This document shows positions 1 to 9,468 of a stretch of DNA of 64,000 nt, piece by piece (within the stretch, counting starts at the first letter, position 1; every line of letters begins with the position of its first letter). Both the position numbers and the translations under genes were made by a program. Location: contig NZ_FNCJ01000001.1 in NCBI RefSeq assembly GCF_900100735.1, positions 434,001 to 498,000 on the forward strand, given 5' to 3'. The notes under the pieces were generated by a model. That model did no database searches, was not told the origin of the DNA, and worked only from the letters and a program-made list of their open reading frames with translations. This DNA is from Paraburkholderia phenazinium. Lineage in GTDB: Bacteria > Pseudomonadota > Gammaproteobacteria > Burkholderiales > Burkholderiaceae.

Positions 1-879
1 GCCGCCTTTGCCGAGCATCCCGCGCAAGGTCTTGGCAAGCGTCGCCGCGTCCGCATTGCGCAGCGGCACGACGTGCATGTTGCCGGGCACGGCGCTCGGC
101 GCGTCGAGCTGTTTCGCCAGTTCCTTCGCCGCCGCGAGCCGCGAGCCGTTCGAGGCGCGAATCAGCAGCGAGTTGGTACGCGGGTCAGCCGTGATCGAAA
201 CCTTGAGCGTCGCATCGGTCGCGCCGATTGCGCCCGGATCGAGCATCTTGGACAGTTGCGGGGCGATGTCGAGCGCGTTGGCATTCTTTAGCGGCACCAC
301 CTGGACCTGGGTGCCGGCAGCCGTATCGATACCCGCGATGATCTGCGCGATGCGCCGCACATTGTCGGCGTAATCGGTCACGACGATCGTGTTGTTGGAC
401 GGGTAGGCCGCCACGGTATTGTTCGGCGAGATCAGCGGACGCAGCACCGGCAGCACGTTATTGGCCGATTCGTTCCTGAGCTGGAACACCTGCGTAATGA
501 CCTGATCGCCTCGCGCCACCGGCGTATTGCCGATATAGGTCGGCACACCCTGCAGCTTCGCATCGGCCTCCGGCACCACCTTCAGCACGCCGTGATCCTG
601 CACCAGCGCAAAGCCCTGCATCCGCAAGGCGGACTGCAAGGTCTTGAGCGCCTGGTCCTCGGGCACCGGGTTTTCGGAGACGAGATTTAACTGACCCTTG
701 ACGCGCGGGTCGACGATGATCGTTTTGCCGGTTGCGGCGCCAATCGCCTTAGCCACCTGATCGATGTCGGCGTTGACAAAGTTGAGTGTCACCTGTGCTT
801 GTGCGATCTGCGCAGTGATCAACCCAGCCACCAGCAGCGCCGTTGCGACGCGACGCAATGCCATACGATTTCTTCTCAT
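1..879 (-). CDS. gspD: Type II secretion system secretin GspD, N-terminal part (gene runs off the window)
   Basis: Outer-membrane secretin through which folded exoproteins leave the periplasm. About 293 codons are visible. They begin with an N-terminal signal peptide (Arg-rich start, hydrophobic stretch, AQA-Q cleavage region near residues 26-29). The secretin N0 domain follows (start VTLNFVNADIDQVAKAIG, then TGKTIIVDPRVKGQLNL), then repeated N1/N2-type domains, including TNSLLIRAS and the VVPLKNANA and VVPLRNADA repeats. The C-terminal membrane domain is outside the window. The ATG at 879-877 is used; an in-frame ATG at 864-862 has a better purine-rich upstream stretch (GAGAAG) and may be the real start. 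The other gsp genes presumably lie to the left. The 500-bp upstream region contains a nested inverted repeat, listed separately. Confidence 0.93.
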   Translation of the reverse strand, partial: MRRNRMALRRVATALLVAGLITAQIAQAQVTLNFVNADIDQVAKAIGAATGKTIIVDPRVKGQLNLVSENPVPEDQALKTLQSALRMQGFALVQDHGVLKVVPEADAKLQGVPTYIGNTPVARGDQVITQVFQLRNESANNVLPVLRPLISPNNTVAAYPSNNTIVVTDYADNVRRIAQIIAGIDTAAGTQVQVVPLKNANALDIAPQLSKMLDPGAIGATDATLKVSITADPRTNSLLIRASNGSRLAAAKELAKQLDAPSAVPGNMHVVPLRNADAATLAKTLRGMLGKGG

Positions 880-1380
880 GGAGTGTGATGTCGATGCCGA
901 CCGCCGAAGCGATCGACTGTCATGCGCAACGAACATAGGTGCGGACCAGGAGCCCCCTCGGTCTGCTCACGCCCCTTCGGGCGCAGGCTCCCCCGACTAC
1001 CTTCCAACCTATGTCCAAAAAAAATGAACAGTAACAGCTTTTCATGTCGGATTTGTCACAAAACAACGGCTCCGGTGCGATTACTCTAATCAGCTACGCA
1101 CACTGTCAAAGTTTTGAAAGCTCTGGTAAGACCCGCTCATGCGCTTTGCCGTCTTCGTTTTTCGCGAGCTTATGTCGGGTAGCTAACTTGACGCTCGACT
1201 AACTGCCAGTATCATACGGGCCGATGACCCTGCTGAACGCTGCTTGCCTACACGGGTTTTCCCCGATGTCCGGCGCAGGCTCAGTGTTGGCGAGTTTGCA
1301 GGCGGTTGCGAGCGCATGCTACCGCATGAAGGATGCCTTACCCAATCTTACTTTTGTGAATTGTTTAGTCATCTTGACCG
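880..1380. other. Intergenic region between gspD and lytic transglycosylase, with a nested inverted repeat at 933-1014
   Basis: No convincing gene was found here. At 933-1014 three stems nest inside one another: ACATAGGT (933-940) with ACCTATGT (1007-1014), GGAGCC (949-954) with GGCTCC (986-991), and GCCC (971-974) with GGGC (979-982) around a CTTC loop. It lies in what should be the 5' leader of gspD. An A8 run follows it on the plus strand, so it is not a normal terminator in either direction. Its function is unknown. Confidence 0.5.
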
Positions 1381-1827
1381 ATGAAACTGGCCCTTCTCAC
1401 TGTTGGCGCGGTACTCGGTACGCTGCTCGCAGCGGGGCCGGCACACGCCGATTGCTTCGATGAAGCGGCCCGCTATCAGAAGGTCAACCCATTGATCTTA
1501 CGAGCGATTGCCTGGCAGGAATCGCACAACCGCCCCGAGGCGCTGCATAAGAACGCCAATGGCTCGACCGACTACGGTCTGATGCAGATCAACTCGATTC
1601 ATCTGCCCACGCTCGCCCAGTACGGCATCTCCACCAACACCCTGATGGAGCCGTGCAAGAACGTCTATATTGCCGCCTGGCATCTGCGTCAGCAGATGAA
1701 CAAGTACGGCAACACCTGGCAAGCGGTCGGCGCTTATCATTCGGAAACTCCAGCATTGCGCGACAAGTATGCGCAACAGATCGTGGCCATCCTGCAGAAG
1801 TGGAACCTGATGCGCGCCTCGCGCTGA
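1381..1827 (+). CDS. Small periplasmic lytic transglycosylase (SLT/IagB-like)
   Basis: 148-residue exported murein hydrolase. It has a signal peptide (residues 1-23, ending AGPAHA) and a single SLT domain. The catalytic Glu lies in AWQESHN (about residue 45), followed by the family motifs YGLMQIN and VGAYHSE. Two Cys (ADCF near the mature N-terminus and EPCKN) could form the disulfide typical of IagB/IpgF-type enzymes. Such small transglycosylases locally open peptidoglycan for secretion machines or pili, so its position next to gspD suggests a role with type II secretion; that link is inference. The start codon is fixed by the signal peptide; no strong ribosome site precedes it. Confidence 0.85.
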   Translation: MKLALLTVGAVLGTLLAAGPAHADCFDEAARYQKVNPLILRAIAWQESHNRPEALHKNANGSTDYGLMQINSIHLPTLAQYGISTNTLMEPCKNVYIAAWHLRQQMNKYGNTWQAVGAYHSETPALRDKYAQQIVAILQKWNLMRASR

Positions 1828-1994
1828 GCGTGAGCGCTGCGGACCTGGGCGACCGGTGCGAGCAGACAGCGCAGGCGACCGGTGCGGGTTTGATGCACAA
1901 TGCGGGTTCGTGCTGCCGCCGCTCATGCGTCTCGCTCATGCGTCTCGCTTAGGCGCCCGGCACGCCTCCTAATTCTCTCCGTTTCCGTACCGCA

Positions 1995-3296
1995 ATGAAC
2001 CAGCCGACCCTGCCCGTCACCGTGCTCTCCGGTTTTTTGGGCGCCGGCAAGACCACGCTCCTGAACCATATCCTCGCGAATCGCGCCGGCCTACGTGTCG
2101 CCGTGATCGTCAACGATCTGGCCGCGGTGAATATCGATGCGACCCTCGTGCGCGATGCCGCCGTGCTCTCGCATGTCGAGGAACAACTGGTCGAGATGAC
2201 CAATGGCTGCATCTGCTGCACCTTGCGCGACGACCTGCTGACCGAGATCCGGCGCCTCGCCGGCGAGCAGCGCTTCGACGCCATCCTGATCGAGTCGACC
2301 GGTATCGCGGAGCCGATGCCGATCGCCGAAACCTTCACTTTCGTCGACGATGACGGCACTTCGCTCTCCGATGTCGCGCGGCTCGACACGATGGTGACGG
2401 TGGTGGATGCGTTCAACTTCCTGCGCGATTACGGTTGCGCCGACGCGCTCGCCGAACGCGGCATTGCGGCGAATGAAGAAGACGACCGCACACTGGTCGA
2501 ATTGCTGATCGAGCAGATCGAGTTCTGCGACGTGCTCGTCGTGAACAAAGCGGATCTCGTCAGCGCAGACGACCTCACGCGCCTGCAACGGATTCTCGCG
2601 CGTATCAATCCGCGGGCGGTGCAGGTGGTGAGCCGCTTCGGCGTCGTGCCGCTCGACGAAGTACTGGATACGAAGCGCTTCGATTTCGACGAGGCATCGA
2701 GCGCGCCGGGCTGGCTTGCCTCGCTGCATCACGAACACGATCACAGCGGCGAAGCGGACGAGTTCGGCATCGGCAATTTCGTCTATCGCGCGCGTCGGCC
2801 GTTTCATCCGGAACGTCTGTGGGCGCTGCTGCACGAAGAGTGGCAGGGCGTGCTGCGCAGCAAGGGATTCTTCTGGCTGGCCACCCGCAACGACATCGCC
2901 GGTTCGCTCTCGCAAGCGGGCGGCGCGTGCCGTCATGGCCCGGCAGGGATGTGGTGGGCAGCGCAGGATCGCAGCGAGTGGCCCGACGGCGACGACGAGC
3001 TCGCCGCGGAAATCGCCGCCGACTGGTACGGCGATGCGAACGACTCGAGCATTGGCGATCGCCGTCAGGAACTGGTGCTGATCGGCGTCGGCATCGAGCC
3101 GGCCGTGTGGCGCGCGAAGTTCGATGCGTGCCTGTTGAACGACGAGGAATACGCGTTGGGCGCGCAAGGCTGGCAGCAATTCACTGACCCGTTCCCGGCA
3201 TGGAACCTCGACTCGGAAGACGACCACGATCACGGCGACGGTGAAATCGTCCATCACCACCACGATCATGATCACGGTCACGACCATCACCACTGA
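1995..3296 (+). CDS. CobW/COG0523 family GTP-dependent metallochaperone
   Basis: 433-residue G3E-class GTPase. The Walker A loop GFLGAGKTT is at residues 13-21, the conserved metal-binding motif GCICC at 71-75 (Cys72, 74, 75), and an NKAD base-recognition motif near 185. A CobW C-terminal domain follows. The last ~25 residues are a His/Asp-rich tail (runs of [13 protein letters not shown] type) that should bind zinc or another divalent metal. COG0523 proteins insert metals, often zinc under limitation (ZigA/YciC), into target proteins. No Zur box was identified upstream, so zinc specificity is inferred only from the tail. The gene stands alone, with 167 bp after the transglycosylase and convergent to hupA. 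Confidence 0.88.
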   Translation: MNQPTLPVTVLSGFLGAGKTTLLNHILANRAGLRVAVIVNDLAAVNIDATLVRDAAVLSHVEEQLVEMTNGCICCTLRDDLLTEIRRLAGEQRFDAILIESTGIAEPMPIAETFTFVDDDGTSLSDVARLDTMVTVVDAFNFLRDYGCADALAERGIAANEEDDRTLVELLIEQIEFCDVLVVNKADLVSADDLTRLQRILARINPRAVQVVSRFGVVPLDEVLDTKRFDFDEASSAPGWLASLHHEHDHSGEADEFGIGNFVYRARRPFHPERLWALLHEEWQGVLRSKGFFWLATRNDIAGSLSQAGGACRHGPAGMWWAAQDRSEWPDGDDELAAEIAADWYGDANDSSIGDRRQELVLIGVGIEPAVWRAKFDACLLNDEEYALGAQGWQQFTDPFPAWNLDSEDDHDHGDGEIVHHHHDHDHGHDHHH

Positions 3297-3361
3297 CCGC
3301 AGGCCGTGAGCCTTCACGGCTGAACGCGAGGTCCGCGCACGGCATACGCCATGCGCGGACG

Positions 3362-3384
3362 AAAAAAAACCCGCCTGTGGCGGG
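3362..3384 (-). terminator. Rho-independent terminator of the HU gene
   Basis: On the minus strand, stem CCCGCC/GGCGGG with a 3-nt loop is followed by eight T (plus-strand A run 3362-3369). It starts about 25 bp after the HU stop codon. Confidence 0.9.
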
Positions 3385-3409
3385 TGTCAACAACCAAGCA
3401 GTGATGTGC

Positions 3410-3688
3410 TTAGCGCTTGTTGACCGCGTCCTTGAACGCCTTGCCAGCCGTGAACTTGACGGTCTTGGCGGCCGGGATCTTGATGGTTTCGCCAGTCTTC
3501 GGGTTGCGGCCCGTGCGTGCTGCGCGCTTGCCCGAACCGAAGCTACCAAAACCGATCAACTGGACCGCGTCACCCTTCGACACAGCCTTCTTGATGACTT
3601 CGAGCAACGTGTCCAGCGTTTCGCCGGTTTGAGCCTTGCTGGCGCCCGTCTGACCTGCGACGGCGTCGATCAGTTCCTGTTTGTTCAT
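3410..3688 (-). CDS. hupB: DNA-binding protein HU
   Basis: 92-residue histone-like nucleoid protein that bends and compacts DNA as a dimer. It has the whole HU fold: helical N-terminus [12 protein letters not shown], the HU signature [21 protein letters not shown] region (residues ~46-66) forming the DNA-binding arm, and the terminal helix [11 protein letters not shown]. The ribosome site AAGGAA lies just upstream of the ATG. It is a monocistronic gene with its own promoter and terminator. HU assists DnaA at E. coli oriC, so its position about 2.5 kb from the DnaA-box cluster is of interest. The hupA/hupB naming is arbitrary here. Confidence 0.95.
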   Translation of the reverse strand: MNKQELIDAVAGQTGASKAQTGETLDTLLEVIKKAVSKGDAVQLIGFGSFGSGKRAARTGRNPKTGETIKIPAAKTVKFTAGKAFKDAVNKR

Positions 3689-3736
3689 TAAGGTTCCTTT
3701 CTGGTTTAGGTTGACACGAACAGCGCGAACGCGCCG

Positions 3737-3764
3737 ATTATACGTGCGCGGGCCGCGCCGTCGA
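3737..3764 (-). promoter_or_regulatory. Probable sigma-70 promoter of the HU gene
   Basis: Minus strand: a consensus TATAAT -10 hexamer (plus 3737-3742), a 16-bp spacer and a TCGACG -35 (plus 3759-3764, 4 of 6 matches). It lies about 50 bp upstream of the HU start codon. Confidence 0.75.
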
Positions 3765-4112
3765 GCAGCTACGGCTCCGGAGCGCTCCGGACAAACCCGT
3801 TGGCAGGTTCCTGCATAACGGCCGTGCTGCCGCTTCCCTTCGCGGCGCTTGCTATGATAGCGCAGCGCAAACCCAATCAGGATAAGGGTTTCGAAGATTT
3901 ACACGGTTGCCAGGCGGGTTAGCGCAGGAAATGACTATTTTTGTTATTCCTGGAATCCAAACGGCCGCCAAAGCGGGGCTTTACAGGGGTCTGGCGTTGG
4001 TTTTTGCCAACGTTCCACGCGTCTAGCGGCCCGCCATAGCCCGCTGCGCGATGGCCGGCGCGCTCTCGTCCGGCACCGCTCGACCTGCTCGCCTGAAGGT
4101 TTTTCGCCTCGC

Positions 4113-6080
4113 ATGACCGACCCGCTGATCCCCGCCATCCTGGCATTTCGCGACAACGGCACACCGTTCTCGCCGCGTCACGACGACATCTATCACAGCG
4201 CCGTGGGCGGTCTTGCCCAGGCGCAATACGTCTTTCTGCAAGGCAACGGGCTGCCCGAACGGTGGCAGGGCAGGCGCCTTTTCACGGTGCTGGAAACGGG
4301 CTTCGGCATGGGCATCAACTTCCTGATGACCTGGGCCGCCTGGCGCGCCGACCCGGCCCGGTGCGAGCGGCTGCATTTTGTTTCGACAGAAAAGCACCCG
4401 TTTTCAAGGGCCGATCTGCTAAGCGCTTATGCCGCGACGGTTGCGGACGCATCGATTATCGAACTTGGCCAGACCTTGGGAGAGGCATGGCCGATGCTCG
4501 TGCCGGGCACACACCGCCTCGAGTTCGAAGGCGGGCGGGTGACGCTCACGCTGATTTTCGGCGACGCAACAGAAACGCTACCCAGCCTCTGGCTGCGTGC
4601 CGACGCGTTCTATCTGGACGGCTTTGCTCCGGCGAAAAATCCCGAATTGTGGACACCGGCGATTTTTAAAACGCTCGCCCGGCTCGCCGGCGACGCCGCG
4701 ACCTTCTCGACTTACACAAGCGCCGGCGAAGTCAAACGCGCCCTCACGCAATCCGGCTTCGAATACCGCAAGGTCGAGGGCTTCGGCTGGAAGCGCGCCA
4801 TGCTGGTGGGCCGCTTTGCGCCGCGTTGGCGCGTACGCCGCCACGAACCGCCGGCTCCGCTCGCGGTAAGCGAACGGCACGCGGTAGTGATCGGCGCGGG
4901 GCTAGCCGGCTGTGCCGTGATCGAGCGGCTCGCTGCGCGCGGTTGGCGCATCACGTCGCTGGAACGACATGACTCACTGGCGCGCGATGCTTCCGGTAAC
5001 CCGGCCGGCGTGTTTCATCCGATGCTCTCGCGTGACGACAGCGTCGCCTCCCGCATCACGCGGGCCGGCTTTCTGTATGCACGACAGCGCTGGGAAATGC
5101 TCGCGCAAGCAGGCCACGGCCCCACGCGTGGTGCTGAAGGACTGCTCCAACTAGCGGCGAATGAAGAAGAAGCCAGCATGATGGCTGCGGCTTTAGCTAC
5201 GTTCGCGTATCCGCCCGAGTATGTGACGCCGCTTGGCCGCGCCGAAGCAGAGAGGATTGCGAAGCTCTCGCTCGGCCAGCGAGGTTGGCTGTTTCCACAC
5301 GGCGGCTGGATCGATCCGGCCTCGCTCTGCGCTGCGCAATGCGCAGTTGCCGGCGGGCAGCTCGAGCGGCGTTTCGGTGTCGAAGCGGCGCGGGTTGAAC
5401 GCATCGGCGATCAATGGCGCGTGGTCGACGCGCACGGTCAAACACTGGCCCAGGCACCGGTGGTCATCTTCGCCAATGCTCACGACGCCGCGCGTCTCGC
5501 TGGCTTGCAGTACGCGCCGACCCGCAGCGTACGTGGTCAACTAACACTGCTCCCTGCCGGCAGGGTGCCGCCGCTCGCCATGCCGGTAATCGGCGACGGT
5601 TACGCCGTACCGCTCGCCGACGGCATGACGCTCACCGGCGCAACCTACGATATCGACGACCCCGAACGCACCGTGCAACCCGCCGGGAACCGCGAAAATC
5701 TGCAGCGCCTCGCGCAGATGTTGCCCACCCTGGGCAGCGTCCTCGAAGCCCAAGACCCGGCTTCATTGGCCGGCCGGGTCGCGTTTCGCTGCGTGACCAG
5801 CGACCGGCTGCCAATGATCGGCGCACTGGCCGACGAAGCCGCCGCGATCGACGACAGCGAACGCCTGCGAGGCGCCTGGCCGCTCGATCTGCCACGCTCG
5901 TCCGGTCTGTACGGCGCCTTCGCGTATGGCTCGCGTGGTCTGGTGTGGGCCAGCCTCGGCGCCGAGCTGATTGCCTCGCAAATCGAGGGCGAGCCGTGGC
6001 CGATCGAGCGCGACCTCGCCGAAGATCTCGATCCTGCCCGCTTTCTGCTGCGCGCCTTGCGCCAAGGCACGACCCGCTGA
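4113..6080 (+). CDS. mnmC: Bifunctional tRNA wobble-uridine modification enzyme MnmC
   Basis: 655-residue fusion enzyme that completes 5-methylaminomethyl-(2-thio)uridine at U34. The C-terminal FAD-dependent oxidoreductase domain converts cmnm5U to nm5U, and the N-terminal SAM-dependent domain methylates nm5U to mnm5U. The N-terminal methyltransferase covers residues ~1-240, with SAM loop LETGFGMGINFLM and the YLDGFAPAKNPELW signature. The DAO-type domain begins at ~260 with AVVIGAGLAGCAVIERLA and has a C-terminal GAFAYGSRGLVW flavin motif. Length and both domains match the full-length E. coli type. It acts in the same pathway as mnmG, 30 kb downstream. The leader (3800-4112) contains a TATGAT -10-like hexamer near 3855. 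Confidence 0.93.
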   Translation: MTDPLIPAILAFRDNGTPFSPRHDDIYHSAVGGLAQAQYVFLQGNGLPERWQGRRLFTVLETGFGMGINFLMTWAAWRADPARCERLHFVSTEKHPFSRADLLSAYAATVADASIIELGQTLGEAWPMLVPGTHRLEFEGGRVTLTLIFGDATETLPSLWLRADAFYLDGFAPAKNPELWTPAIFKTLARLAGDAATFSTYTSAGEVKRALTQSGFEYRKVEGFGWKRAMLVGRFAPRWRVRRHEPPAPLAVSERHAVVIGAGLAGCAVIERLAARGWRITSLERHDSLARDASGNPAGVFHPMLSRDDSVASRITRAGFLYARQRWEMLAQAGHGPTRGAEGLLQLAANEEEASMMAAALATFAYPPEYVTPLGRAEAERIAKLSLGQRGWLFPHGGWIDPASLCAAQCAVAGGQLERRFGVEAARVERIGDQWRVVDAHGQTLAQAPVVIFANAHDAARLAGLQYAPTRSVRGQLTLLPAGRVPPLAMPVIGDGYAVPLADGMTLTGATYDIDDPERTVQPAGNRENLQRLAQMLPTLGSVLEAQDPASLAGRVAFRCVTSDRLPMIGALADEAAAIDDSERLRGAWPLDLPRSSGLYGAFAYGSRGLVWASLGAELIASQIEGEPWPIERDLAEDLDPARFLLRALRQGTTR

Positions 6081-6100
6081 ATTCGCCCATCAGCGAAAAG

Positions 6101-6341
6101 TTATCCACGGCCTGCTGTGGATAACCCGTCTGATTGCAGGTGCAACGCATGTGGACGGGATGTGGACGTAAACTGGGTAACTTCGACGCGCATCGAAAAC
6201 GCAAAAAGTTACCCACTTATCCCCATCGCTGCCGCACAGACAGTGCAGCGGGTTGTGCGATCCGCAAGGCACTGATTCGGTTCGGTAAACTGGAGTTATC
6301 CACAGAAATGGACCGGACTTGTTAACTGCTACTACGTATAC
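6101..6341. other. DnaA-box cluster, left half of a candidate split replication origin
   Basis: A 240-bp intergenic stretch holds perfect DnaA boxes at 6116-6124 (minus, TGTGGATAA) and 6296-6304 (plus, TTATCCACA), and near-matches at 6101-6109, 6150-6158 (minus), 6161-6169 (minus), 6209-6217 and 6217-6225. GGGTAACTT (6175-6183) and AAGTTACCC (6206-6214) form an inverted repeat. Downstream of the last box lie TTGTTAAC (6319-6326), a CTACTAC repeat (6329-6335) and ACGTATAC (6334-6341), then an A/T-richer stretch. A box followed by a CTA-repeat tract resembles the DnaA-trio arrangement described in Bacillus subtilis oriC. Origin function is inference. Confidence 0.6.
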
Positions 6342-6893
6342 ATACGAGTAAACCAATAAACAGAAAGGCCGTCGCGTCAGGACGCTTATCGAGGACGCAC
6401 AACCCCAGATCGGCAGAAGGTTTCCAAGCGACGCAACACGACTGAGACCTCTGGTTCATCGAGCTTCGACCGGTCGCTTTTTCTTGTTCTTCGGCGAAAC
6501 AGATTCATTTTTACCGCTTCGCGTACCTAAACGAGCGTTTTCAGTCGACCTGGAAAAGCTATGGCACAATCGCCGTTCTTTCCGCGTCCTGCCTTCTGTC
6601 AAACGGCGGACGCACCAATGGAACGGTGCCGGTCCATCAGACTCTGATTCAAGTCGACGGCGTTCTTTCACCTATGCCGGGATCCGCTGTTACAGCGAGT
6701 CATGCTGCGGCAGCACCCCCGAACTCACCGCTTGCAGGTTTGCAGGCCTGGCGCGTTCAGATTTCACCCGATCGTTTGACCGATCGTTGACAACTCGCAA
6801 CGCTGGTCGGCGCCAAACGAACGACGCACTGAAGGCACCGCGCATCCGCGCGCTCGCTGGTGTTGTTGCCGGTTCGTGTTGTCAGCAATTTCA
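6342..6893 (+). other. Long untranslated region between the DnaA-box cluster and the antiporter gene
   Basis: About 550 bp without a supported gene. One frame stays open from about 6448 to a TGA near 6788 but offers no convincing start codon or ribosome site. A perfect short palindrome (CGACCGGTCG) followed by T-rich sequence is seen near 6468-6485, and a -10-like TATGGCACAAT near 6560. This is probably a long leader or promoter region. Confidence 0.4.
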
Positions 6894-6945
6894 TTGCATG
6901 GGACTGCAGTAAGCGCTAAAGCGCTAACTGCAGTCGACAAAGGAG
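6894..6945 (+). repeat. Leader hairpin repeat abutting the ribosome site of the antiporter gene
   Basis: Element from TTGCATGGGAC to CGACAAAGGAG. Its core (6903-6934) folds as an 8-bp stem (ACTGCAGT/ACTGCAGT), an A-A mismatch, a 6-bp stem (AGCGCT/AGCGCT) and an AA loop, and it ends in the Shine-Dalgarno sequence AAGGAG. The same architecture with different stem bases occurs before atpG (46207-46258), so the pairing is preserved by compensating changes. It is probably a dispersed Burkholderia-type leader element. Confidence 0.7.
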
Positions 6946-6956
6946 AACCCACCAAG

Positions 6957-8159
6957 ATGAAGTCGGCGTTTTCATTCTTTCCTGGCTGGCCGCTCTCACC
7001 TGATGCCATTTTTTGGGCAGGCCTTGCGCTGCTCGCTGCCGGTTTGTGCGGCGAACTTTGCTATCGCGCGTGGCGGCTGCCACGCATTTCCGGTTATGCG
7101 GTAATCGGTCTGGTCGCCGGCGCAGCCGGCTTTGGCGTGATCGATGCGGATTCGGCCAAAGCCGCCCGGCCGCTGCTCGATGTCGCGCTCGGCCTGTTGC
7201 TGTTCGAACTCGGCGGCCGGCTCGACTTGCGCTGGATCCGCCGCAACCCCTGGCTGATTCTGTCGAGCATCGCCGAATCGACATTGACGTTCGTGCTGGT
7301 GTTACCGGTCCTGCTGTTTCTGCATGTGCCGCTCATCGTCGCGCTGGTGCTCGCAGCTATCGCGATGGCCACTTCGCCGGCGATGGTGATCCAGTTGAAA
7401 ACGGAGTTGCGCGCAGAAGGCCAGGTCACGCAGCGGCTCATGACCTTGACCGCACTCAACAGCATGTACGCGGTGGTGATCGAGAAACTCGTGTCGGGCT
7501 GGTTGCATCAGGAAGCCTACGGCAACGTATTCGCCACCATCCTGCAACCGCTGTATCTGCTGATCGGCTCGCTGGTTCTCGCGTTTGCGCTGGCGCGTAC
7601 CTGCATCTTTTTCTATCGGCGCATGAACATGCAGGACGAGCATTCGTTCGTTGCGCTGTTCGGCCTTGTGCTGCTGGCGATTGCGATTGCGCATCTGTTC
7701 AAGCTCTCGACGATTCTCAGCCTGCTCGCCGCGGGCATCATCGTGAAGAACATGGAGGCGCGGCCGCAACTGTGGCCGCAGCACTTCGGCACAGCAGGCT
7801 GGTTGCTCACTGTGATTCTGTTCGTGCTTACGCTGACGTCATTCGAGTGGCGCGATATCGCCATCGGTGGAGTCGCTGCACTGGGACTGATCGTTGCGCG
7901 ACTCGTCGGCAAACTGGTTGGCGTGCTCGCGTTCGCCAAGCCGAGCGGCCTCAACTGGAAGCAGGGCGTAGCACTCGGTCTTTCGCTCTCGCCAATGTCG
8001 GCGCTCGCGTATTTGCTGGTCGACGATACCTACAGTCTTTATCCGAATCTGGATCCGAGTCTGCGTGCGATCATGATGTGTTCAATCGTCGTGCTGCAGA
8101 TCGTCGGGCCGTGGCTCGTCTATCGGTGCCTGGCGCTGGTAGGCGAACGGCGCGAGTGA
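6957..8159 (+). CDS. Cation:proton antiporter, CPA2/KefB-type membrane domain
   Basis: 400-residue integral membrane protein with about 11-12 hydrophobic segments and the Na+/H+ exchanger domain (GLLLFELGGRLDLRWIRRNPW; AIAMATSPAMVIQLKTEL; LLAAGIIVKNME). These are typical of monovalent cation/proton antiporter-2 proteins. It lacks the C-terminal RCK/TrkA-N nucleotide-binding domain of KefB/KefC, so it is a short form. The ATG at 6957 is chosen because AAAGGAG lies 12-18 bp upstream and the protein then begins with a plausible MKSAFSFFPGW; a further-upstream ATG (6876) would translate the leader hairpin. Substrate ion is unknown. The gene sits between the two DnaA-box regions. Confidence 0.85.
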   Translation: MKSAFSFFPGWPLSPDAIFWAGLALLAAGLCGELCYRAWRLPRISGYAVIGLVAGAAGFGVIDADSAKAARPLLDVALGLLLFELGGRLDLRWIRRNPWLILSSIAESTLTFVLVLPVLLFLHVPLIVALVLAAIAMATSPAMVIQLKTELRAEGQVTQRLMTLTALNSMYAVVIEKLVSGWLHQEAYGNVFATILQPLYLLIGSLVLAFALARTCIFFYRRMNMQDEHSFVALFGLVLLAIAIAHLFKLSTILSLLAAGIIVKNMEARPQLWPQHFGTAGWLLTVILFVLTLTSFEWRDIAIGGVAALGLIVARLVGKLVGVLAFAKPSGLNWKQGVALGLSLSPMSALAYLLVDDTYSLYPNLDPSLRAIMMCSIVVLQIVGPWLVYRCLALVGERRE

Positions 8160-8288
8160 ACGGCTCGCCGTTGCTCACGCCATTCTGCGCGGCGCTTTTC
8201 CGCGCGACGCTTTTCTGCACGCATTTGCGACATTGAAAACGGTGGGGGCAGGCCGCGCCTGTCCCCCCGACTTGAATCAGGGGACGCC

Positions 8289-9404
8289 ATGTCACTCGAA
8301 CGCTTCATCGATTCGAAACCGTTCACCTTCGGTATCGAACTCGAGATGCAGATCGTCAATACCCATGACTATGATCTGACCAAAGCCGGCTCCGATCTGC
8401 TCCGGCTCATCAAGGATGAAAAGATTCCCGGCAACATCACGCCGGAGATCACCGAAAGCATGATCGAACTCTCCACCGGCATCTGCACGTCGCACGAGCA
8501 AGCGCTGGCCGATCTGCGCACGATCCGCGACACGCTGGTGAGCGCCGCCGATCACCTGAACGTCGGCTTGTGCGGTGGCGGCACGCACGCGTTTCAGCAA
8601 TGGAGCGACCGGCAGATTGTCGACACGCCGCGCTTCCAGTACCTCTCCGAGTTGTACGGTTACCTCGCCAAGCAGTTCACGGTGTTCGGCCAGCACGTAC
8701 ACATCGGCTGTCCGGATTCGGACAGCGCGCTGTACCTGCTGCATTCGATGTCGCGCTTCATTCCGCACTTCATCGCGCTGTCGGCATCGTCGCCGTTCGT
8801 GCAAGGCGTCGATACCGGCTTTCATTCCGCGCGTCTGAATTCGGTGTTTGCGTTTCCTCTGTCGGGCCGGGCACCGTTCATGCTGACGTGGGACAGCTTC
8901 GAAGAATACTTTTCGAAGATGGTTCACACGGGTGTCGTGAACAGCATGAAAGATTTTTACTGGGACATTCGCCCGAAGCCAGGTTTCGGGACCATCGAAG
9001 TGCGTGTGATGGACACGCCGCTATCGGTCGACCGCGCCGCGGCGATTGCCTGCTACATCCAGACGCTCGCGCGGCATCTGTTGCTCGATAAACCGCTGAC
9101 GCCGAAAGAGGACGATTACCTCGTCTACACCTTCAACCGTTTCGAAGCTTGCCGCTTCGGACTGGCCGGCACCTGCGTCGATCCGCAAAGCGCCGAGCGC
9201 AAGACGATTTCCGAAGACATTCTGCAGACGCTCGAACGGATCGCGCCACATGCCGAGGCGCTGGGTTCAGGCAAGGCACTGGCGGAAGTGGCGTCGATCG
9301 CACGTGGTCAGGTCAACGATGCAACCTGGCTGCGTACCGTGTTCGAACATGAAAAGTCGCTGCACGAGGCGGTTCGGCAGCAGTGCTTGCAATGGCGCGC
9401 GTGA
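8289..9404 (+). CDS. ybdK: YbdK-type carboxylate-amine ligase (glutamate-cysteine ligase family 2)
   Basis: 371-residue enzyme of the GCS2 family. These proteins have weak gamma-glutamylcysteine ligase activity and are usually called carboxylate-amine ligases. Diagnostic segments are [12 protein letters not shown] near the N-terminus (ATP/metal-binding acidic residues), [18 protein letters not shown] (metal-binding His) and the basic [12 protein letters not shown] segment. Full length for the family. It follows the antiporter gene by 129 bp on the same strand and may be cotranscribed. It lies directly upstream of the second DnaA-box region; a T-rich stretch at 9469-9490 follows the stop codon. 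Confidence 0.9.
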   Translation: MSLERFIDSKPFTFGIELEMQIVNTHDYDLTKAGSDLLRLIKDEKIPGNITPEITESMIELSTGICTSHEQALADLRTIRDTLVSAADHLNVGLCGGGTHAFQQWSDRQIVDTPRFQYLSELYGYLAKQFTVFGQHVHIGCPDSDSALYLLHSMSRFIPHFIALSASSPFVQGVDTGFHSARLNSVFAFPLSGRAPFMLTWDSFEEYFSKMVHTGVVNSMKDFYWDIRPKPGFGTIEVRVMDTPLSVDRAAAIACYIQTLARHLLLDKPLTPKEDDYLVYTFNRFEACRFGLAGTCVDPQSAERKTISEDILQTLERIAPHAEALGSGKALAEVASIARGQVNDATWLRTVFEHEKSLHEAVRQQCLQWRA

Positions 9405-9468
9405 CGAGGTAAGGCTCAGTGAGGCAAGCGAAGGGGGCTCAAATGCCCTCCCGGAGCCCGGAGAACAG

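Noticed and set aside
1224..1463. 79-codon frame overlapping the start of the transglycosylase
   Set aside because: It would overlap the signal peptide region of a clear gene in another frame; no supporting features.
6448..6912. Two open plus-strand frames upstream of the antiporter gene
   Set aside because: One lacks a usable start codon; the other runs through the leader hairpin repeat and has no ribosome site or protein features. The region is better read as leader DNA.
9421..9468. Possible terminator after ybdK
   Set aside because: The GGGCTC/GAGCCC arms are far apart and the nearer CTCC/GGAG pairing is irregular; the following T-rich tract fits the origin-like region equally well, so no terminator is called.
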